Shown: one piece after another, positions 1 to 8,280 of the stretch
Position numbering within the stretch: position 1 is the first letter of the stretch
Layout: every line of letters begins with the position of its first letter
Source: an uncultured Rhodospirillaceae bacterium
GTDB lineage: Bacteria; Pseudomonadota; Alphaproteobacteria; Rhodospirillales; Magnetospirillaceae
Assembly (NCBI GenBank): GCA_903901915.1
Contig: CAIUSV010000046.1
Span: forward strand, 1-64,000
Reading direction: 5' to 3'
DNA: 64,000 nucleotides
The notes under the pieces: generated by a model
Database searches by the model: none
Told to the model about the DNA's origin: nothing
The model's input: the letters and a program-made list of their open reading frames with translations, nothing else
Made by a program: the position numbers and the translations under genes

Positions 1-162
1 CCACCACGCCAGATACGCACCCAGCATGTAAAACGCGCCGTGCGCTAGATTGATGATCCCCATGATCCCGAAAATCAAAGTCAGTCCACTCGCCACCAAA
101 AATAGAAGCAGGCCGTACTGAACCCCGTTCAGGAGCTGGATGAGAAAAAACCATACGTCCAT
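1..162 (-). CDS. livH: Branched-chain amino acid ABC transporter permease, LivH family (partial)
   Basis: This is the N-terminal 54 codons of an inner-membrane permease; the rest lies beyond the left edge. The protein begins MDVWFFLIQLLNGVQYGLLL and continues into a hydrophobic first membrane segment, then the stretch GIINLAHGAFYMLGAY, which is the hallmark of LivH-type permeases of the HAAT family. The start ATG has its A at 162. The gene lies downstream of, and on the same strand as, a substrate-binding protein gene ending at 245, so the two form part of a liv operon; the other permease and the ATPases would be further left. Codon use here is less GC-rich than in the neighbours (several TTT, CTA and TTG codons), which I note without interpretation. 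Confidence 0.85.
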   Translation of the reverse strand, partial: MDVWFFLIQLLNGVQYGLLLFLVASGLTLIFGIMGIINLAHGAFYMLGAYLAWW

Positions 163-184
163 GGCAACTCCCGCCGACGCAAAA

Positions 185-222
185 CATCCCGCCCCGTCAC
201 CCCGCGACAGGCGGGATGACGG
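185..222 (-). repeat. Intercistronic stem-loop, REP-like, between livK-like gene and livH
   Basis: Between the stop of the binding-protein gene (245) and the livH start (162) lies a long dyad. Bases 194-205 pair with 211-222 around a five-base loop (12 pairs, with a single G-U pair if transcribed from the minus strand), and an alternative pairing joins 185-193 with 210-218. On the minus strand the distal arm is followed by TTTT. Such hairpins between a binding-protein gene and its permease genes are known to raise expression of the upstream gene by mRNA stabilisation or partial termination. Because the G-U pair is only possible in the minus-strand RNA, that strand is the likely functional one. 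Confidence 0.6.
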
Positions 223-244
223 CGGCGAGAAGAGCGGTCTCGAC

Positions 245-1432
245 CTACAGCTTGCAACCGGTGGCGGGATCGGCCAGGGCCTTTTCGGCGACGCCCAACA
301 CCACTTCCTGGCCGTTCTTGACCTGGCGCAGGTAGATGTCCTGCACCGGGTTGTGAGCCTTGGACAGGGTGAAGGTGCCGCGCGGACTTTTGATCACCGT
401 CTTTTCCATGGCGGCGATCAACGCATCCTTGGCGCCGGTGTCGCCCTTGACCGCCGACATGCCGTCCATCAGCAATTGCGCCGAATCATAGCCCTGGACG
501 GCGTAGACGTCGGCTTCCTTGGCGAAGGCCCGCTTGTAGGCGGCGCGGAAGCTGCGGTTCTCGACGGTATCGAGCGCATCGGCGTAATGCAGGGTGGTGA
601 GAACACCCTCGGCGGCGGCCCCCTGATCCTTGAGGACACCGTCGGTCAGAAAGCCCGACCCCATCAGCGGTATCGATTTCAACCCGGCGGCGGCATAGTC
701 CTTGACGAACTTCAGCGCCCCCGAACCGGCGAAGAACACGAACACCCCGTCAGGCTTCAGCGAGGCGATCTCGGTCAGATGGGCCTGGAACTCCTCCTGC
801 GGGAACGGCACCAGGATCTGCTTGACCACCTTGCCGCCGCTCTTGATCAGATTGGCCTCGAAGCCGCCCACCGCCTCCTCGCCGGCGGCATACTTCCAGG
901 TCATGGTGACCACGTTCTTCAAGCCGCGATCCACCGCGACCTTGCCCATGGGGTAGGCATCCTGCCAGTTGGTGAACGAGGTGCGAAAGACGTTGGGGGC
1001 GCACAGCGGCCCGGTGGCGGCCCCGGCGCCGGCATTGGCGATGATGGTGATGGTGCCGCTTTCCCGCACCACCTTGACCATGCCCAGCGCCACCCCGGAA
1101 TGGACCGGACCAACCACGAAATCGACGTTCTCGCCGGTCACCAGCTTGTTGGTATTCTCGGGTCCCTTGGCCGGATTGGACTCGTCGTCCACCGCGATGA
1201 ACTGGATCTCGCGTCCGCCCAGCTTGCCGCCCTGTTCGGCCAGGGCCATCTTGAAGCCGTTGGTGATGGCCTCGCCCAGCGCGGCATAGGTCCCGGAATA
1301 AGGCAGCAGAAAGCCGACCTTGACCTTGGCGGTGTTGCCGATGGCAAACCGGGTCGGCACGAACACCGACGCCCCCGCCACCGCCCCTGCCGTCAGAACC
1401 GAACGGCGCGACATACCCTTAGCGAAATTCAT
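245..1432 (-). CDS. ABC transporter substrate-binding protein, branched-chain amino acid type (Peripla_BP_6)
   Basis: This is a periplasmic solute-binding protein of 395 aa. The N-terminus carries a twin-arginine style leader (MSRRSVLTAGAVAGASVF, residues 7-24), suggesting Tat export. The mature part starts with KVKVGFLLPYSGTYAALGEA, typical of the LivJ/LivK/AmiC fold, followed by IQFIAVDDESNPAKG and VDFVVGPVHSGVALGM, the usual ligand-lobe landmarks. Length matches the family. It precedes a livH permease gene on the same strand, so it supplies substrate to that transporter. The ligand cannot be told from sequence; relatives bind branched-chain amino acids, amides, urea or aromatic acids. A fumarylpyruvate-hydrolase-like gene is divergent to it, which might hint at an aromatic ligand, but that is a guess. 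Confidence 0.9.
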   Translation of the reverse strand: MNFAKGMSRRSVLTAGAVAGASVFVPTRFAIGNTAKVKVGFLLPYSGTYAALGEAITNGFKMALAEQGGKLGGREIQFIAVDDESNPAKGPENTNKLVTGENVDFVVGPVHSGVALGMVKVVRESGTITIIANAGAGAATGPLCAPNVFRTSFTNWQDAYPMGKVAVDRGLKNVVTMTWKYAAGEEAVGGFEANLIKSGGKVVKQILVPFPQEEFQAHLTEIASLKPDGVFVFFAGSGALKFVKDYAAAGLKSIPLMGSGFLTDGVLKDQGAAAEGVLTTLHYADALDTVENRSFRAAYKRAFAKEADVYAVQGYDSAQLLMDGMSAVKGDTGAKDALIAAMEKTVIKSPRGTFTLSKAHNPVQDIYLRQVKNGQEVVLGVAEKALADPATGCKL

Positions 1433-1657
1433 GATCGATCCTCCCAGACGCGGGGCGTCAAGCCCGCCATTGTCTCCCGCCCCCTACCAGTCGGCGGAGG
1501 CACCCTTGCGCCGACCCTTCGATGTGGGGCCGATCCCGTCGTGCGTCACAATTCGGTATTGTAATGCGCATTTACGCTCTTTGCAACGCCGCTCCCTGTT
1601 GATTCGGGCGGGGTCAAGGGTGCACCATGCCGGACGTCCGATGCAAGGAGACAGCCA

Positions 1658-2350
1658 TTGCCCGCCACTCTGTTCGACATTCCCCAGCCGGCGGTGCCGG
1701 TGGCCGGCGCCAGCGCCCTTTATCCGGTACGGCGCATCTTCTGCGTCGGCCGCAACTATGCCGGACATGCCCGCGAGATGGGCAGCGACCCCAGCCGCGA
1801 GCCGCCGTTCTACTTCACCAAGCCGGCGGATGCCCTGGTTCCCGGCGGCGGGGGCATTCCCTATCCCCCGGGTACCGCCAACCTGCACCACGAAGTCGAA
1901 CTGGTGGTAGCGCTGTCGACGCCGGTGTTCCGCGCCACGCCCGAGCAGGCGGCCAAGGCGGTGTTCGGCCACGCCATCGGCCTGGACATGACCCGGCGCG
2001 ATCTGCAATTCGCCGCCCGCGACAAGGGGCGCCCGTGGTGCCTGGGCAAGGCGTTCGAGTTCTCCGCCCCCATCACCCCGATCACGCCGGGCAGCGACCC
2101 GATGCTGTCCGGGGCGATCACCCTGGCGGTGAACGGCGAGGTGCGCCAGCGCGGCGACCTGTCGGACATGATCTGGTCCGTCCCCGAGGTCATTGCCCAT
2201 CTTTCCCAGTACTACCACCTGGGGCGGGGGGATCTGATCTTCACCGGAACACCGGAAGGGGTCGGCCCGGTAACAGCGGGCGACCAATTGGTCGGACGCA
2301 TCGCCGGTTTGGACGAATTGACCGTCACCATACTCGCCGAAGGGTCATAG
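1658..2350 (+). CDS. Fumarylacetoacetate hydrolase family protein (fumarylpyruvate hydrolase-like)
   Basis: This is a 230-aa cytosolic hydrolase of the FAH fold, about the length of the short FAHD1/fumarylpyruvate hydrolase group. Signatures are the GRNYAGHAREMG stretch (residues 31-42), the metal-ligand motif LHHEVELVV with Glu79 and Glu81, Asp110 as likely third ligand, the CLGKAFEFSAPI segment (128-139) and the C-terminal FTGTPEGVGPV. These enzymes cleave C-C bonds of acylpyruvates using Mg2+ or Mn2+, for example fumarylpyruvate in gentisate catabolism; close relatives act as oxaloacetate decarboxylases, so the exact substrate is open. The start is a TTG chosen because an AAGGAGA ribosome site lies at about 1644-1650. 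The gene stands alone; no other gentisate-pathway gene is in the window. Confidence 0.85.
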   Translation: MPATLFDIPQPAVPVAGASALYPVRRIFCVGRNYAGHAREMGSDPSREPPFYFTKPADALVPGGGGIPYPPGTANLHHEVELVVALSTPVFRATPEQAAKAVFGHAIGLDMTRRDLQFAARDKGRPWCLGKAFEFSAPITPITPGSDPMLSGAITLAVNGEVRQRGDLSDMIWSVPEVIAHLSQYYHLGRGDLIFTGTPEGVGPVTAGDQLVGRIAGLDELTVTILAEGS

Positions 2351-2465
2351 ACCCGATGGAACGTCAAAAATGAATTGAAGCGCCGGCCGGTCAGGAGATA
2401 ATGAAGGGATTGTGTTTTTCCGGGACCGGATCGGTCCCATTTTCCTATGGCGAGCCAACGGCACG

Positions 2466-3944
2466 ATGGCAATTCCCACCAAAGAGGATGTCGAGGCGGC
2501 TCCGGACGCATTGCTCGACGGTGCCTACTGCACGAGAACCGAGGACTTTTTCCTGCCCGGCGCCCGAGAGCTTATCGGTCGGTTTCTCGGCGGCTTCCTC
2601 GAATCCCTGATCATCACCCCGACGGAACTGGTGCATTCCGCCTCGTTCCAGAAGCGGTTGAACGACGCCGGGCGGCCGCTGATGAACGCGGTCGATAAGA
2701 TCGCCACCCTTCAGGCCCGCCACCGCGGCGAGAACGTCGCCGCCCGCCTTCGCGATCTTCACGCCCTGATCAGCGCCGCCATGAAGCGGACATGGGAAGA
2801 CGAGAAGGACAAACCCGTTCCCGCCATCACTCCGGACTCCTTCTCGGGGTTCGTCGCCAGCCTTTCCGCCGTCGGCGAGGAACGGGATTATCAGATCGGC
2901 CGCGCCCTGGTCGAACACCTGTCCCAGTTCAGGGTGTGGAAGGACAAGGTCACCGTCCTGGTCAAACTGTACGAGGTGACCAAGGGCCGCGACGAGAACC
3001 GCCTGATCGAATACATCCTGGCGGAGTGTCTCCGCAGCGAGGCCGCCCAGGACCAGCTTTTCGGCCTGTTCGAGCGGATGGAGGAACGCTGTTACGACCT
3101 CATCGACCTGTGGAAGGGCGATTGGAAGCCGCGCGACACCGCCCAACCGTGCTTGGTCGCCATCAACACCATGATGGCCGAGGGCACCGCCCCCGCCATC
3201 AAGGCATCGGTGGAATACGCCCTGCTGCGCTGGCTGGCATCCAAGGAGCCGCTCCGCTCGGCCGAACCGGAAATCGAGATCCAGGCGGTGTTCGACCTGT
3301 TCAAGCGTCAGTGGGCCGGCACCACCCTGATCGGCGGCCCCAAGGCACTGACGTCGCTGGAGCGCCGCCAGGCCCGCCACATCAACAACGAGACGGTCAC
3401 CGACCTGCTGCGTGAACGCCGGGTGATGACTGACCGTTACGCCTTCCTGATGCAACTCGTGGCGATGGCCATCGGCCAGGGCAACCGGGCGACCCTGAAG
3501 AACTTCATGCACCACTACTTCGCCAACAAGGACTTCGTGCCGCGCGCCATCAGCGGCCAGGAACCGCCGATCCCCCGGCTGCAGTCACTGACCGTGGTTC
3601 ACCGCGCCATTCGCAATTCGTGGCTGTCGGACTATGACAAGAACGAATACGCCCCGCCGGTCGAAGCGGCGCAGGCCAAGTTGATGCAGACGACGAAACT
3701 GATGGAAGAGATCCTGCGCAAGAGCGGGTCGCCATCCCAGCGCGTGCTGACCCTGCTGGACCTCTGCCGCAAGGGCACCTTCATCGAAGGCCCCAACCTG
3801 GATAAGGTCAAGGCGGTCATCGAATCCTGCATCCGCCTTCCCGCCTTCCTGCCCGACTATCTCGGCAACGCCGTCGACGAAGAGAGGGAACGCAAGATGA
3901 CGCTGTTGACCAAGGCGCTGGGGGGGTTGGGCATCAGCGTGTGA
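2466..3944 (+). CDS. Conserved-looking hypothetical protein, 492 aa, function unknown
   Basis: I do not recognise this protein. It is soluble and mostly helical in appearance, rich in charged residues, with no signal peptide, membrane segment or known catalytic motif. The middle (about residues 100-330) has a run of amphipathic helices such as EHLSQFRVWKDKVTVLVKLY and EYILAECLRSEAAQDQLFGL, resembling an alpha-helical repeat scaffold. Codon use is typical of the neighbours, so it is a real gene. The frame is open back to a GTG at 2412, but the 18 codons in between are poor in preferred codons (TTT, ATT, CTA), so I favour ATG 2466. It stands alone, ending 10 bases before a convergent PAS-GGDEF-EAL gene. 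Confidence 0.7.
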   Translation: MAIPTKEDVEAAPDALLDGAYCTRTEDFFLPGARELIGRFLGGFLESLIITPTELVHSASFQKRLNDAGRPLMNAVDKIATLQARHRGENVAARLRDLHALISAAMKRTWEDEKDKPVPAITPDSFSGFVASLSAVGEERDYQIGRALVEHLSQFRVWKDKVTVLVKLYEVTKGRDENRLIEYILAECLRSEAAQDQLFGLFERMEERCYDLIDLWKGDWKPRDTAQPCLVAINTMMAEGTAPAIKASVEYALLRWLASKEPLRSAEPEIEIQAVFDLFKRQWAGTTLIGGPKALTSLERRQARHINNETVTDLLRERRVMTDRYAFLMQLVAMAIGQGNRATLKNFMHHYFANKDFVPRAISGQEPPIPRLQSLTVVHRAIRNSWLSDYDKNEYAPPVEAAQAKLMQTTKLMEEILRKSGSPSQRVLTLLDLCRKGTFIEGPNLDKVKAVIESCIRLPAFLPDYLGNAVDEERERKMTLLTKALGGLGISV

Positions 3945-3954
3945 GGCCCGGCCA

Positions 3955-5598
3955 TCAGCCGTGCTCCAGCACTCCCTTGCGTATCATCTTCTCGAACTCG
4001 TCGGCCGGGACCGGACGCGAGTAGTAGAACCCCTGGACGGTATCGCAGCCGTGGGTGCGCAAAAAGCGGATGTGCGCCAGAATCTCGGCCCCTTCGGCAA
4101 CCACTTCGAGGTTGAGGCCGCGTGACAGGCCGATGATGGCCCGCGCGATCTCGGCGGTCTTGGGGTTGGTATCGACGTCGGCGATGAAGGCGCGATCGAT
4201 CTTCAGCGTGGTGATGGGAAAGCGCCCGAGATAGCTGAGCGATGAATAGCCGGTGCCGAAATCGTCGATGGACAGGCCGATGCCCAGGTCGCGCAGGGCC
4301 TTCATCTTGCGCACCGCAGTATCGACGTCGTTCATCAGCATGCTCTCGGTGATCTCCAGTTCCAACCACTGGGGATCAAGGCCGGTACTCTTCAGCACCC
4401 CGACCACGGTATCGATGAGAGTGCGCGAGCGAAACTGCCGCGCCGAAACATTGACCGAAATCTTGATGGGGGAAAGGCCGGCCGCCTGCCACGCCTTGTT
4501 CTGCTCGCAGGTCTTCGCCAACACCCAGGCGCCGAGAGGCTCGATCTGGCCGGTCTCCTCGGCGACGGGAATGAACTCGGCCGGCGAAATCAACCCGCGC
4601 TCGGGATCGAGCCAGCGCACCAGCGCCTCGGCGCCGACGATGGCGGCGCTGTCGGCCGACACCTTGGGCTGGTAGTAGACGACGAATTCCTCATTGACCA
4701 GGGCACGGCGGATGCGGTTTTCCAGCTCCAGCCGCGACCGGGCGCGGCGGTTCATGTCCTTGGAGAAGAACTGGTACTGGTTGCGCCCCGAAATCTTGGC
4801 GTAATGCAGCGCGTGCTCGGCATGCTTGGTCAGCTGGGCGTCGGACTCGGCGTCCAGCGGCAAGACGCTGATGCCGATGGAAAACGTCACCACCACTTCC
4901 TCGCCGTCCAGGGTGAACGGCTCCTTGATCACGCTGAGCACCTTCTCGGCGACGATGACGCTGTCGTCCACCGAGGCGATGGCCATCACCAGGGCGAACT
5001 TGTCGCCATCGAGGCGAACCGCCGTATCGGTCTCGCGCACGCAGATCCGCAGGCGCCGCGCCACCTCGACCAGCAGCCGGTCGCCGGCGGCATGGCCGAG
5101 GGCGTCGTTGACCAGGGTGAACCGGTCAAGGCCCATCACCATCAGGGCCACCGAACCGCCCACCCGGTTGGCCTGAAGAACCGCCTGGTGAACACGATCG
5201 ACGAACAGGTCGCGGTTGGGCAGGCCCGTCAGGGCGTCATAGCCGAAATGCGCCGGATCGGACACCGGCGGCGAGTCGGAATCAGCCTGGCGCACCATGC
5301 CGAGGAAAAGCCGGAGGCCCCCGGCACCACCATCAATGGGAGTAACCGTCACCTCAAGGTCGCGGTCGCGGCCGTCACCGCCCGGCACCATCCCCCGCCA
5401 GAGTCCGGCGGCCTGGGGCGCCATCGCCGCGCGCATGCAGCGCTCGCCCGCCAGAATCGCCCCGCCGGTCGCAGCACAGCCGGCCAGCACCTCGAAGGCC
5501 TTGCTGACCCGCACGACCTTGCCGTCGGCGCCGGCGAAAACGACGGCGTCACGGGTGGATTCAAGCAAGCTGTCGAAAAGGGCCTGGATATCGCTCAT
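3955..5598 (-). CDS. PAS-GGDEF-EAL protein with degenerate GGDEF, probable c-di-GMP phosphodiesterase
   Basis: This is a 547-aa cytosolic signalling protein. Residues 1-105 look like a PAS sensor (LFDSLLESTRDAVVFAGADG). A GGDEF domain follows at about 118-280, starting with DALTGLPNRDLFVDRVHQAV, but the catalytic signature reads RLDGDKF (195-201) instead of RxGGDEF, so cyclase activity is unlikely. An EAL domain occupies about 295-540 and keeps its key features: GAEALVRW (EAL at 324-326), the ELEITESML acidic motif and IDDFGTGYSSLSYL. I therefore expect hydrolysis of c-di-GMP, with the GGDEF domain possibly acting as a GTP-binding regulatory module, as known for such degenerate tandems. It is divergent from nudC and is not in an operon. 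Confidence 0.88.
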   Translation of the reverse strand: MSDIQALFDSLLESTRDAVVFAGADGKVVRVSKAFEVLAGCAATGGAILAGERCMRAAMAPQAAGLWRGMVPGGDGRDRDLEVTVTPIDGGAGGLRLFLGMVRQADSDSPPVSDPAHFGYDALTGLPNRDLFVDRVHQAVLQANRVGGSVALMVMGLDRFTLVNDALGHAAGDRLLVEVARRLRICVRETDTAVRLDGDKFALVMAIASVDDSVIVAEKVLSVIKEPFTLDGEEVVVTFSIGISVLPLDAESDAQLTKHAEHALHYAKISGRNQYQFFSKDMNRRARSRLELENRIRRALVNEEFVVYYQPKVSADSAAIVGAEALVRWLDPERGLISPAEFIPVAEETGQIEPLGAWVLAKTCEQNKAWQAAGLSPIKISVNVSARQFRSRTLIDTVVGVLKSTGLDPQWLELEITESMLMNDVDTAVRKMKALRDLGIGLSIDDFGTGYSSLSYLGRFPITTLKIDRAFIADVDTNPKTAEIARAIIGLSRGLNLEVVAEGAEILAHIRFLRTHGCDTVQGFYYSRPVPADEFEKMIRKGVLEHG

Positions 5599-5680
5599 CA
5601 GTCACCGTGGGCCTCATTTTCCCCATCGCCGGCCAAAGCGCAATCATCTTATCGTCGGGCTTGAGGCCTGGGCGACGAAC

Positions 5681-6634
5681 ATGCCATGGTTCGGCATGAC
5701 TGTGCGAATTCTATATTCGGGGCTTGCCCTCGACCGCGCCCAGACCGTCAGACGGCGGGCCGATATCACCGAATTGGCGCGGATGCCCTCCGCCCGCTTC
5801 GCCCCCTACTGGCGCGGCCTACAACTGATCGGCGGCAACCCGCCGGCGGCGCTGTGGGCCGGGGCGGATATCGCGTTGCCGTTGCTCGACTCGCTCGACG
5901 CCACCTGCCTGTTGCTGGGCATGGACGACCGCGGCCCCTTGCTGGCGCTGGACCTGTCCCGGTTGGACGCCGGCGAGGGCGGCCCCGCCCTGGGGCCGGA
6001 TCTGGCGGGAAAATGGGTGATGCTGCGCTCGGTCGGCGGCCAGCTGCCGGCCGAGGACGCCGCCCTGCTGGCCTATGCCCGCGGCATGCTGGTATGGCGC
6101 GACCGCACCCGCTATTGCAGCGTCTGCGGCGCGGCGCTGGCTTTCGACGACGCCGGGCATTCGGCGAAATGCGTGTCGGAGTCGTGTGCCGCGCTGCACT
6201 TTCCCCGCACCGACGCGGCCATCATCGTGCTGGTGACCGACCGGTCGGATCGCGCCCTGCTCGGCCGCCAGCCGGTGTGGCAACCCGGCATGTATTCCTG
6301 CCTGGCCGGCTTCGTCGAACCCGGCGAATCGCTGGAGGAGGCGGTGGCGCGCGAGGTATTCGAGGAATCGGGCATCCGCATAACCTCGGCCAGCTATGTG
6401 GCAAGCCAGCCCTGGCCGTTCCCGTCATCGCTGATGTTGGGCTTCACCGCCCGGGCGGAGGGCGGCGAACCGGTCGCCGACCCCCACGAGATCGAAGAGG
6501 TCCGCTGGTGGAGCCGCGACGAGGTCCGCCGCTTCGGCGAAGCCGACGCCCCCGGTCCCGACGGGCATTTCCTGCCGCGCCGGGACTCCATCTCCCGCTT
6601 CCTGGTGGACCGCTGGCTGCGGGGCGGCGACTGA
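5681..6634 (+). CDS. nudC: NADH pyrophosphatase / NAD-decapping Nudix hydrolase NudC
   Basis: This 317-aa Nudix enzyme hydrolyses NADH to NMNH and AMP, and in E. coli also removes NAD caps from RNA. The N-terminal domain (about 30-130) is followed by a zinc ribbon with Cys146, Cys149, Cys164 and Cys169 (CSVCG and CVSESC). The Nudix box runs from 210 to 232 (GFVEPGESLEEA, then REVFEESGI) and matches GX5EX7REUXEEXGU exactly. The NudC-specific signature SQPWPFPSS is at 242-250. The start is ATG 5681; a second in-frame ATG at 5696 is possible. The open frame extends far upstream to 5297, but that part is antisense to the PAS-GGDEF-EAL gene and is not coding. It converges on fbp with a one-base gap. 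Confidence 0.93.
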   Translation: MPWFGMTVRILYSGLALDRAQTVRRRADITELARMPSARFAPYWRGLQLIGGNPPAALWAGADIALPLLDSLDATCLLLGMDDRGPLLALDLSRLDAGEGGPALGPDLAGKWVMLRSVGGQLPAEDAALLAYARGMLVWRDRTRYCSVCGAALAFDDAGHSAKCVSESCAALHFPRTDAAIIVLVTDRSDRALLGRQPVWQPGMYSCLAGFVEPGESLEEAVAREVFEESGIRITSASYVASQPWPFPSSLMLGFTARAEGGEPVADPHEIEEVRWWSRDEVRRFGEADAPGPDGHFLPRRDSISRFLVDRWLRGGD

Positions 6635-6635
6635 G

Positions 6636-7649
6636 CTACTTCCCGTCGGCCTCGGCGTGATAGGCGACCAGCTTATCGACCTCGGTCTTCGACCCCAGGA
6701 TCACCGGCACCCGCTGATGCAGGTGGGTGGGCTTCAGGTCCATGATGCGGGTCCGCCCGGTCGAGGCGCCGCCGCCGGCCTGCTCGACGATGAAGGCCAT
6801 GGGATTGGCCTCGTACATCAGGCGCAGCTTGCCGCCCTTCTTCATGTTCTCGGCATCGGCGGGATAGAGGAAGACGCCGCCGCGACACAGGATGCGATGC
6901 ACCTCGGCCACCATCGAGGCGACCCAGCGCATGTTGAAGTCCTTGCCCCTGGGACCTTCCTTGCCGGCCAGACACTCGTCGACATAGCGCCGTACCGGCG
7001 GCTCCCAAAAGCGCGAGCGCGAGGCGTTGATGGCGAATTCCTTGGTGTCGGCCGGAATGGTCATGTCGGGATGGGTCAGCAGGAACATGCCGACATTGGT
7101 ATCCAGGGTAAAGCCGTTGACACCGTTGCCGGTGGTCAGCACCAGCATGGTGGACGAACCGTACAGGGCATAACCGGCGGCGACCTGCTGTACCCCCTGC
7201 TGGAGATAGGTGGCCTCGTCGACGCAACTGGCACCGTCGGGCAGGCGCAGGATCGAGAAGATGCTGCCCACCGAGATGTTGACGTCGATGTTGGACGAAC
7301 CGTCGAGGGGATCGAACAGCAGCAGGTATTTGCCCTCGGCGGCACCGGTGACGGCGTGGACGTCCTCCAGTTCCTCCGACGCCATGCCGCCGTAATTGCC
7401 ACCGCGCGAATTCATCTGCATGAAGATGTCGTTGGCCAGGACATCCAGCTTCTTCTGTTCCTCGCCCTGGACGTTCTCGGACCCCGCCAGCCCCAGATTC
7501 CCCGCCAGGGCGCCGCGATTGACCTCGTGGGCGATCATCTTGCAGGCGAAGACGATGTCGGTCATCAGGCCGGTGAACGAACCCGACCCGCCCAGGCGGC
7601 GCTGTTCCTGAATCAGGAAATGGGTCAGCGTGATCCTTTGGTACGGCAT
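6636..7649 (-). CDS. fbp: Fructose-1,6-bisphosphatase class I
   Basis: This 337-aa enzyme hydrolyses fructose 1,6-bisphosphate to fructose 6-phosphate in gluconeogenesis and the Calvin cycle. Landmarks are the metal and phosphate motif [11 protein letters not shown] with the preceding acidic [11 protein letters not shown], and the substrate-binding [20 protein letters not shown] near the C-terminus. Length matches the class I bacterial family. The open frame continues upstream to 7781, but the ATG at 7649 ([12 protein letters not shown]) is the family start and is preceded by a GGGGGGAAGA ribosome site. No cbb genes adjoin it; the RuBisCO gene of this window is about 56 kb away, so this copy may serve general gluconeogenesis as well as carbon fixation. 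Confidence 0.95.
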   Translation of the reverse strand: MPYQRITLTHFLIQEQRRLGGSGSFTGLMTDIVFACKMIAHEVNRGALAGNLGLAGSENVQGEEQKKLDVLANDIFMQMNSRGGNYGGMASEELEDVHAVTGAAEGKYLLLFDPLDGSSNIDVNISVGSIFSILRLPDGASCVDEATYLQQGVQQVAAGYALYGSSTMLVLTTGNGVNGFTLDTNVGMFLLTHPDMTIPADTKEFAINASRSRFWEPPVRRYVDECLAGKEGPRGKDFNMRWVASMVAEVHRILCRGGVFLYPADAENMKKGGKLRLMYEANPMAFIVEQAGGGASTGRTRIMDLKPTHLHQRVPVILGSKTEVDKLVAYHAEADGK

Positions 7650-7806
7650 GTCTTCCCCCCTTTCGCAACGTCCCGACCGGACGCGCCGCCTTGTTACCCG
7701 ATTCGGGAGAGAAAATCCAATCCGAAGGTGGAGGGCTTTTCCTACCCCATTGCGCCGGGGCCGACCTCCCACTAGCATCACACCCGCCCCCTATCAGGAG
7801 AACCCC

Positions 7807-8280
7807 ATGGCCACGCCGCTGACCCCCGCCGAGCAGGCCCGCATCCAGCATCTGGTGACCCAGTTCCGGTGGATCGGCGAGGAGCGGATGAAGGATCTGG
7901 GCCTTTACAACCCGGCGCTCCAGGTCGAGGCGGTGGGATTTAGGCCGTGGGACGGCTGGCTGGCCGGGGTCCTGGTGACGCCGTGGTTCATGAACTTCGT
8001 CATGCTGCCCGCCGATCCGGCCAACAGCCTCGCCGGGGTTGAACTCGGCTCGCGCCGCCGCATCGCCCTGCCCAAGGGCGAGGTGGTGTTCGTGGTCGGC
8101 GAGGTCGAGGAAATCGGCCCCTACCTGTCTTATTCCATCCACTCGCCCATGGGCCATTTCGCCGACCATGCGGGGGCCTCGACCACCGCCTGGGCCGCCG
8201 TCGGCCCGTTCTTCGCCGAACCGGGAGAGGAGGCGCCGGCCGGATGCGGCTTCGGCTGGGGCGTCAACACCGGGCCATGA
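7807..8280 (+). CDS. [NiFe]-hydrogenase assembly chaperone, HybE/HupJ family
   Basis: This 157-aa protein carries the HybE-family core: VEAVGFRPWDGWLAGVLVTP followed by WFMNFVMLP (about residues 42-68), then PKGEVVFVVGEVEEIGPYLS. HybE-like proteins are cytosolic rubredoxin/Rieske-like-fold chaperones that check maturation of hydrogenase subunits before Tat export. The ATG at 7807 has a strong AGGAGA site seven bases upstream. It heads a four-gene plus-strand operon (HybE-like, FGE-like, cupin, MobA) and overlaps the next gene by four bases. No hydrogenase structural or hyp gene is in the window, so either the hydrogenase locus is elsewhere or this copy serves another exported metalloprotein; I cannot decide from sequence. 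Confidence 0.82.
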   Translation: MATPLTPAEQARIQHLVTQFRWIGEERMKDLGLYNPALQVEAVGFRPWDGWLAGVLVTPWFMNFVMLPADPANSLAGVELGSRRRIALPKGEVVFVVGEVEEIGPYLSYSIHSPMGHFADHAGASTTAWAAVGPFFAEPGEEAPAGCGFGWGVNTGP

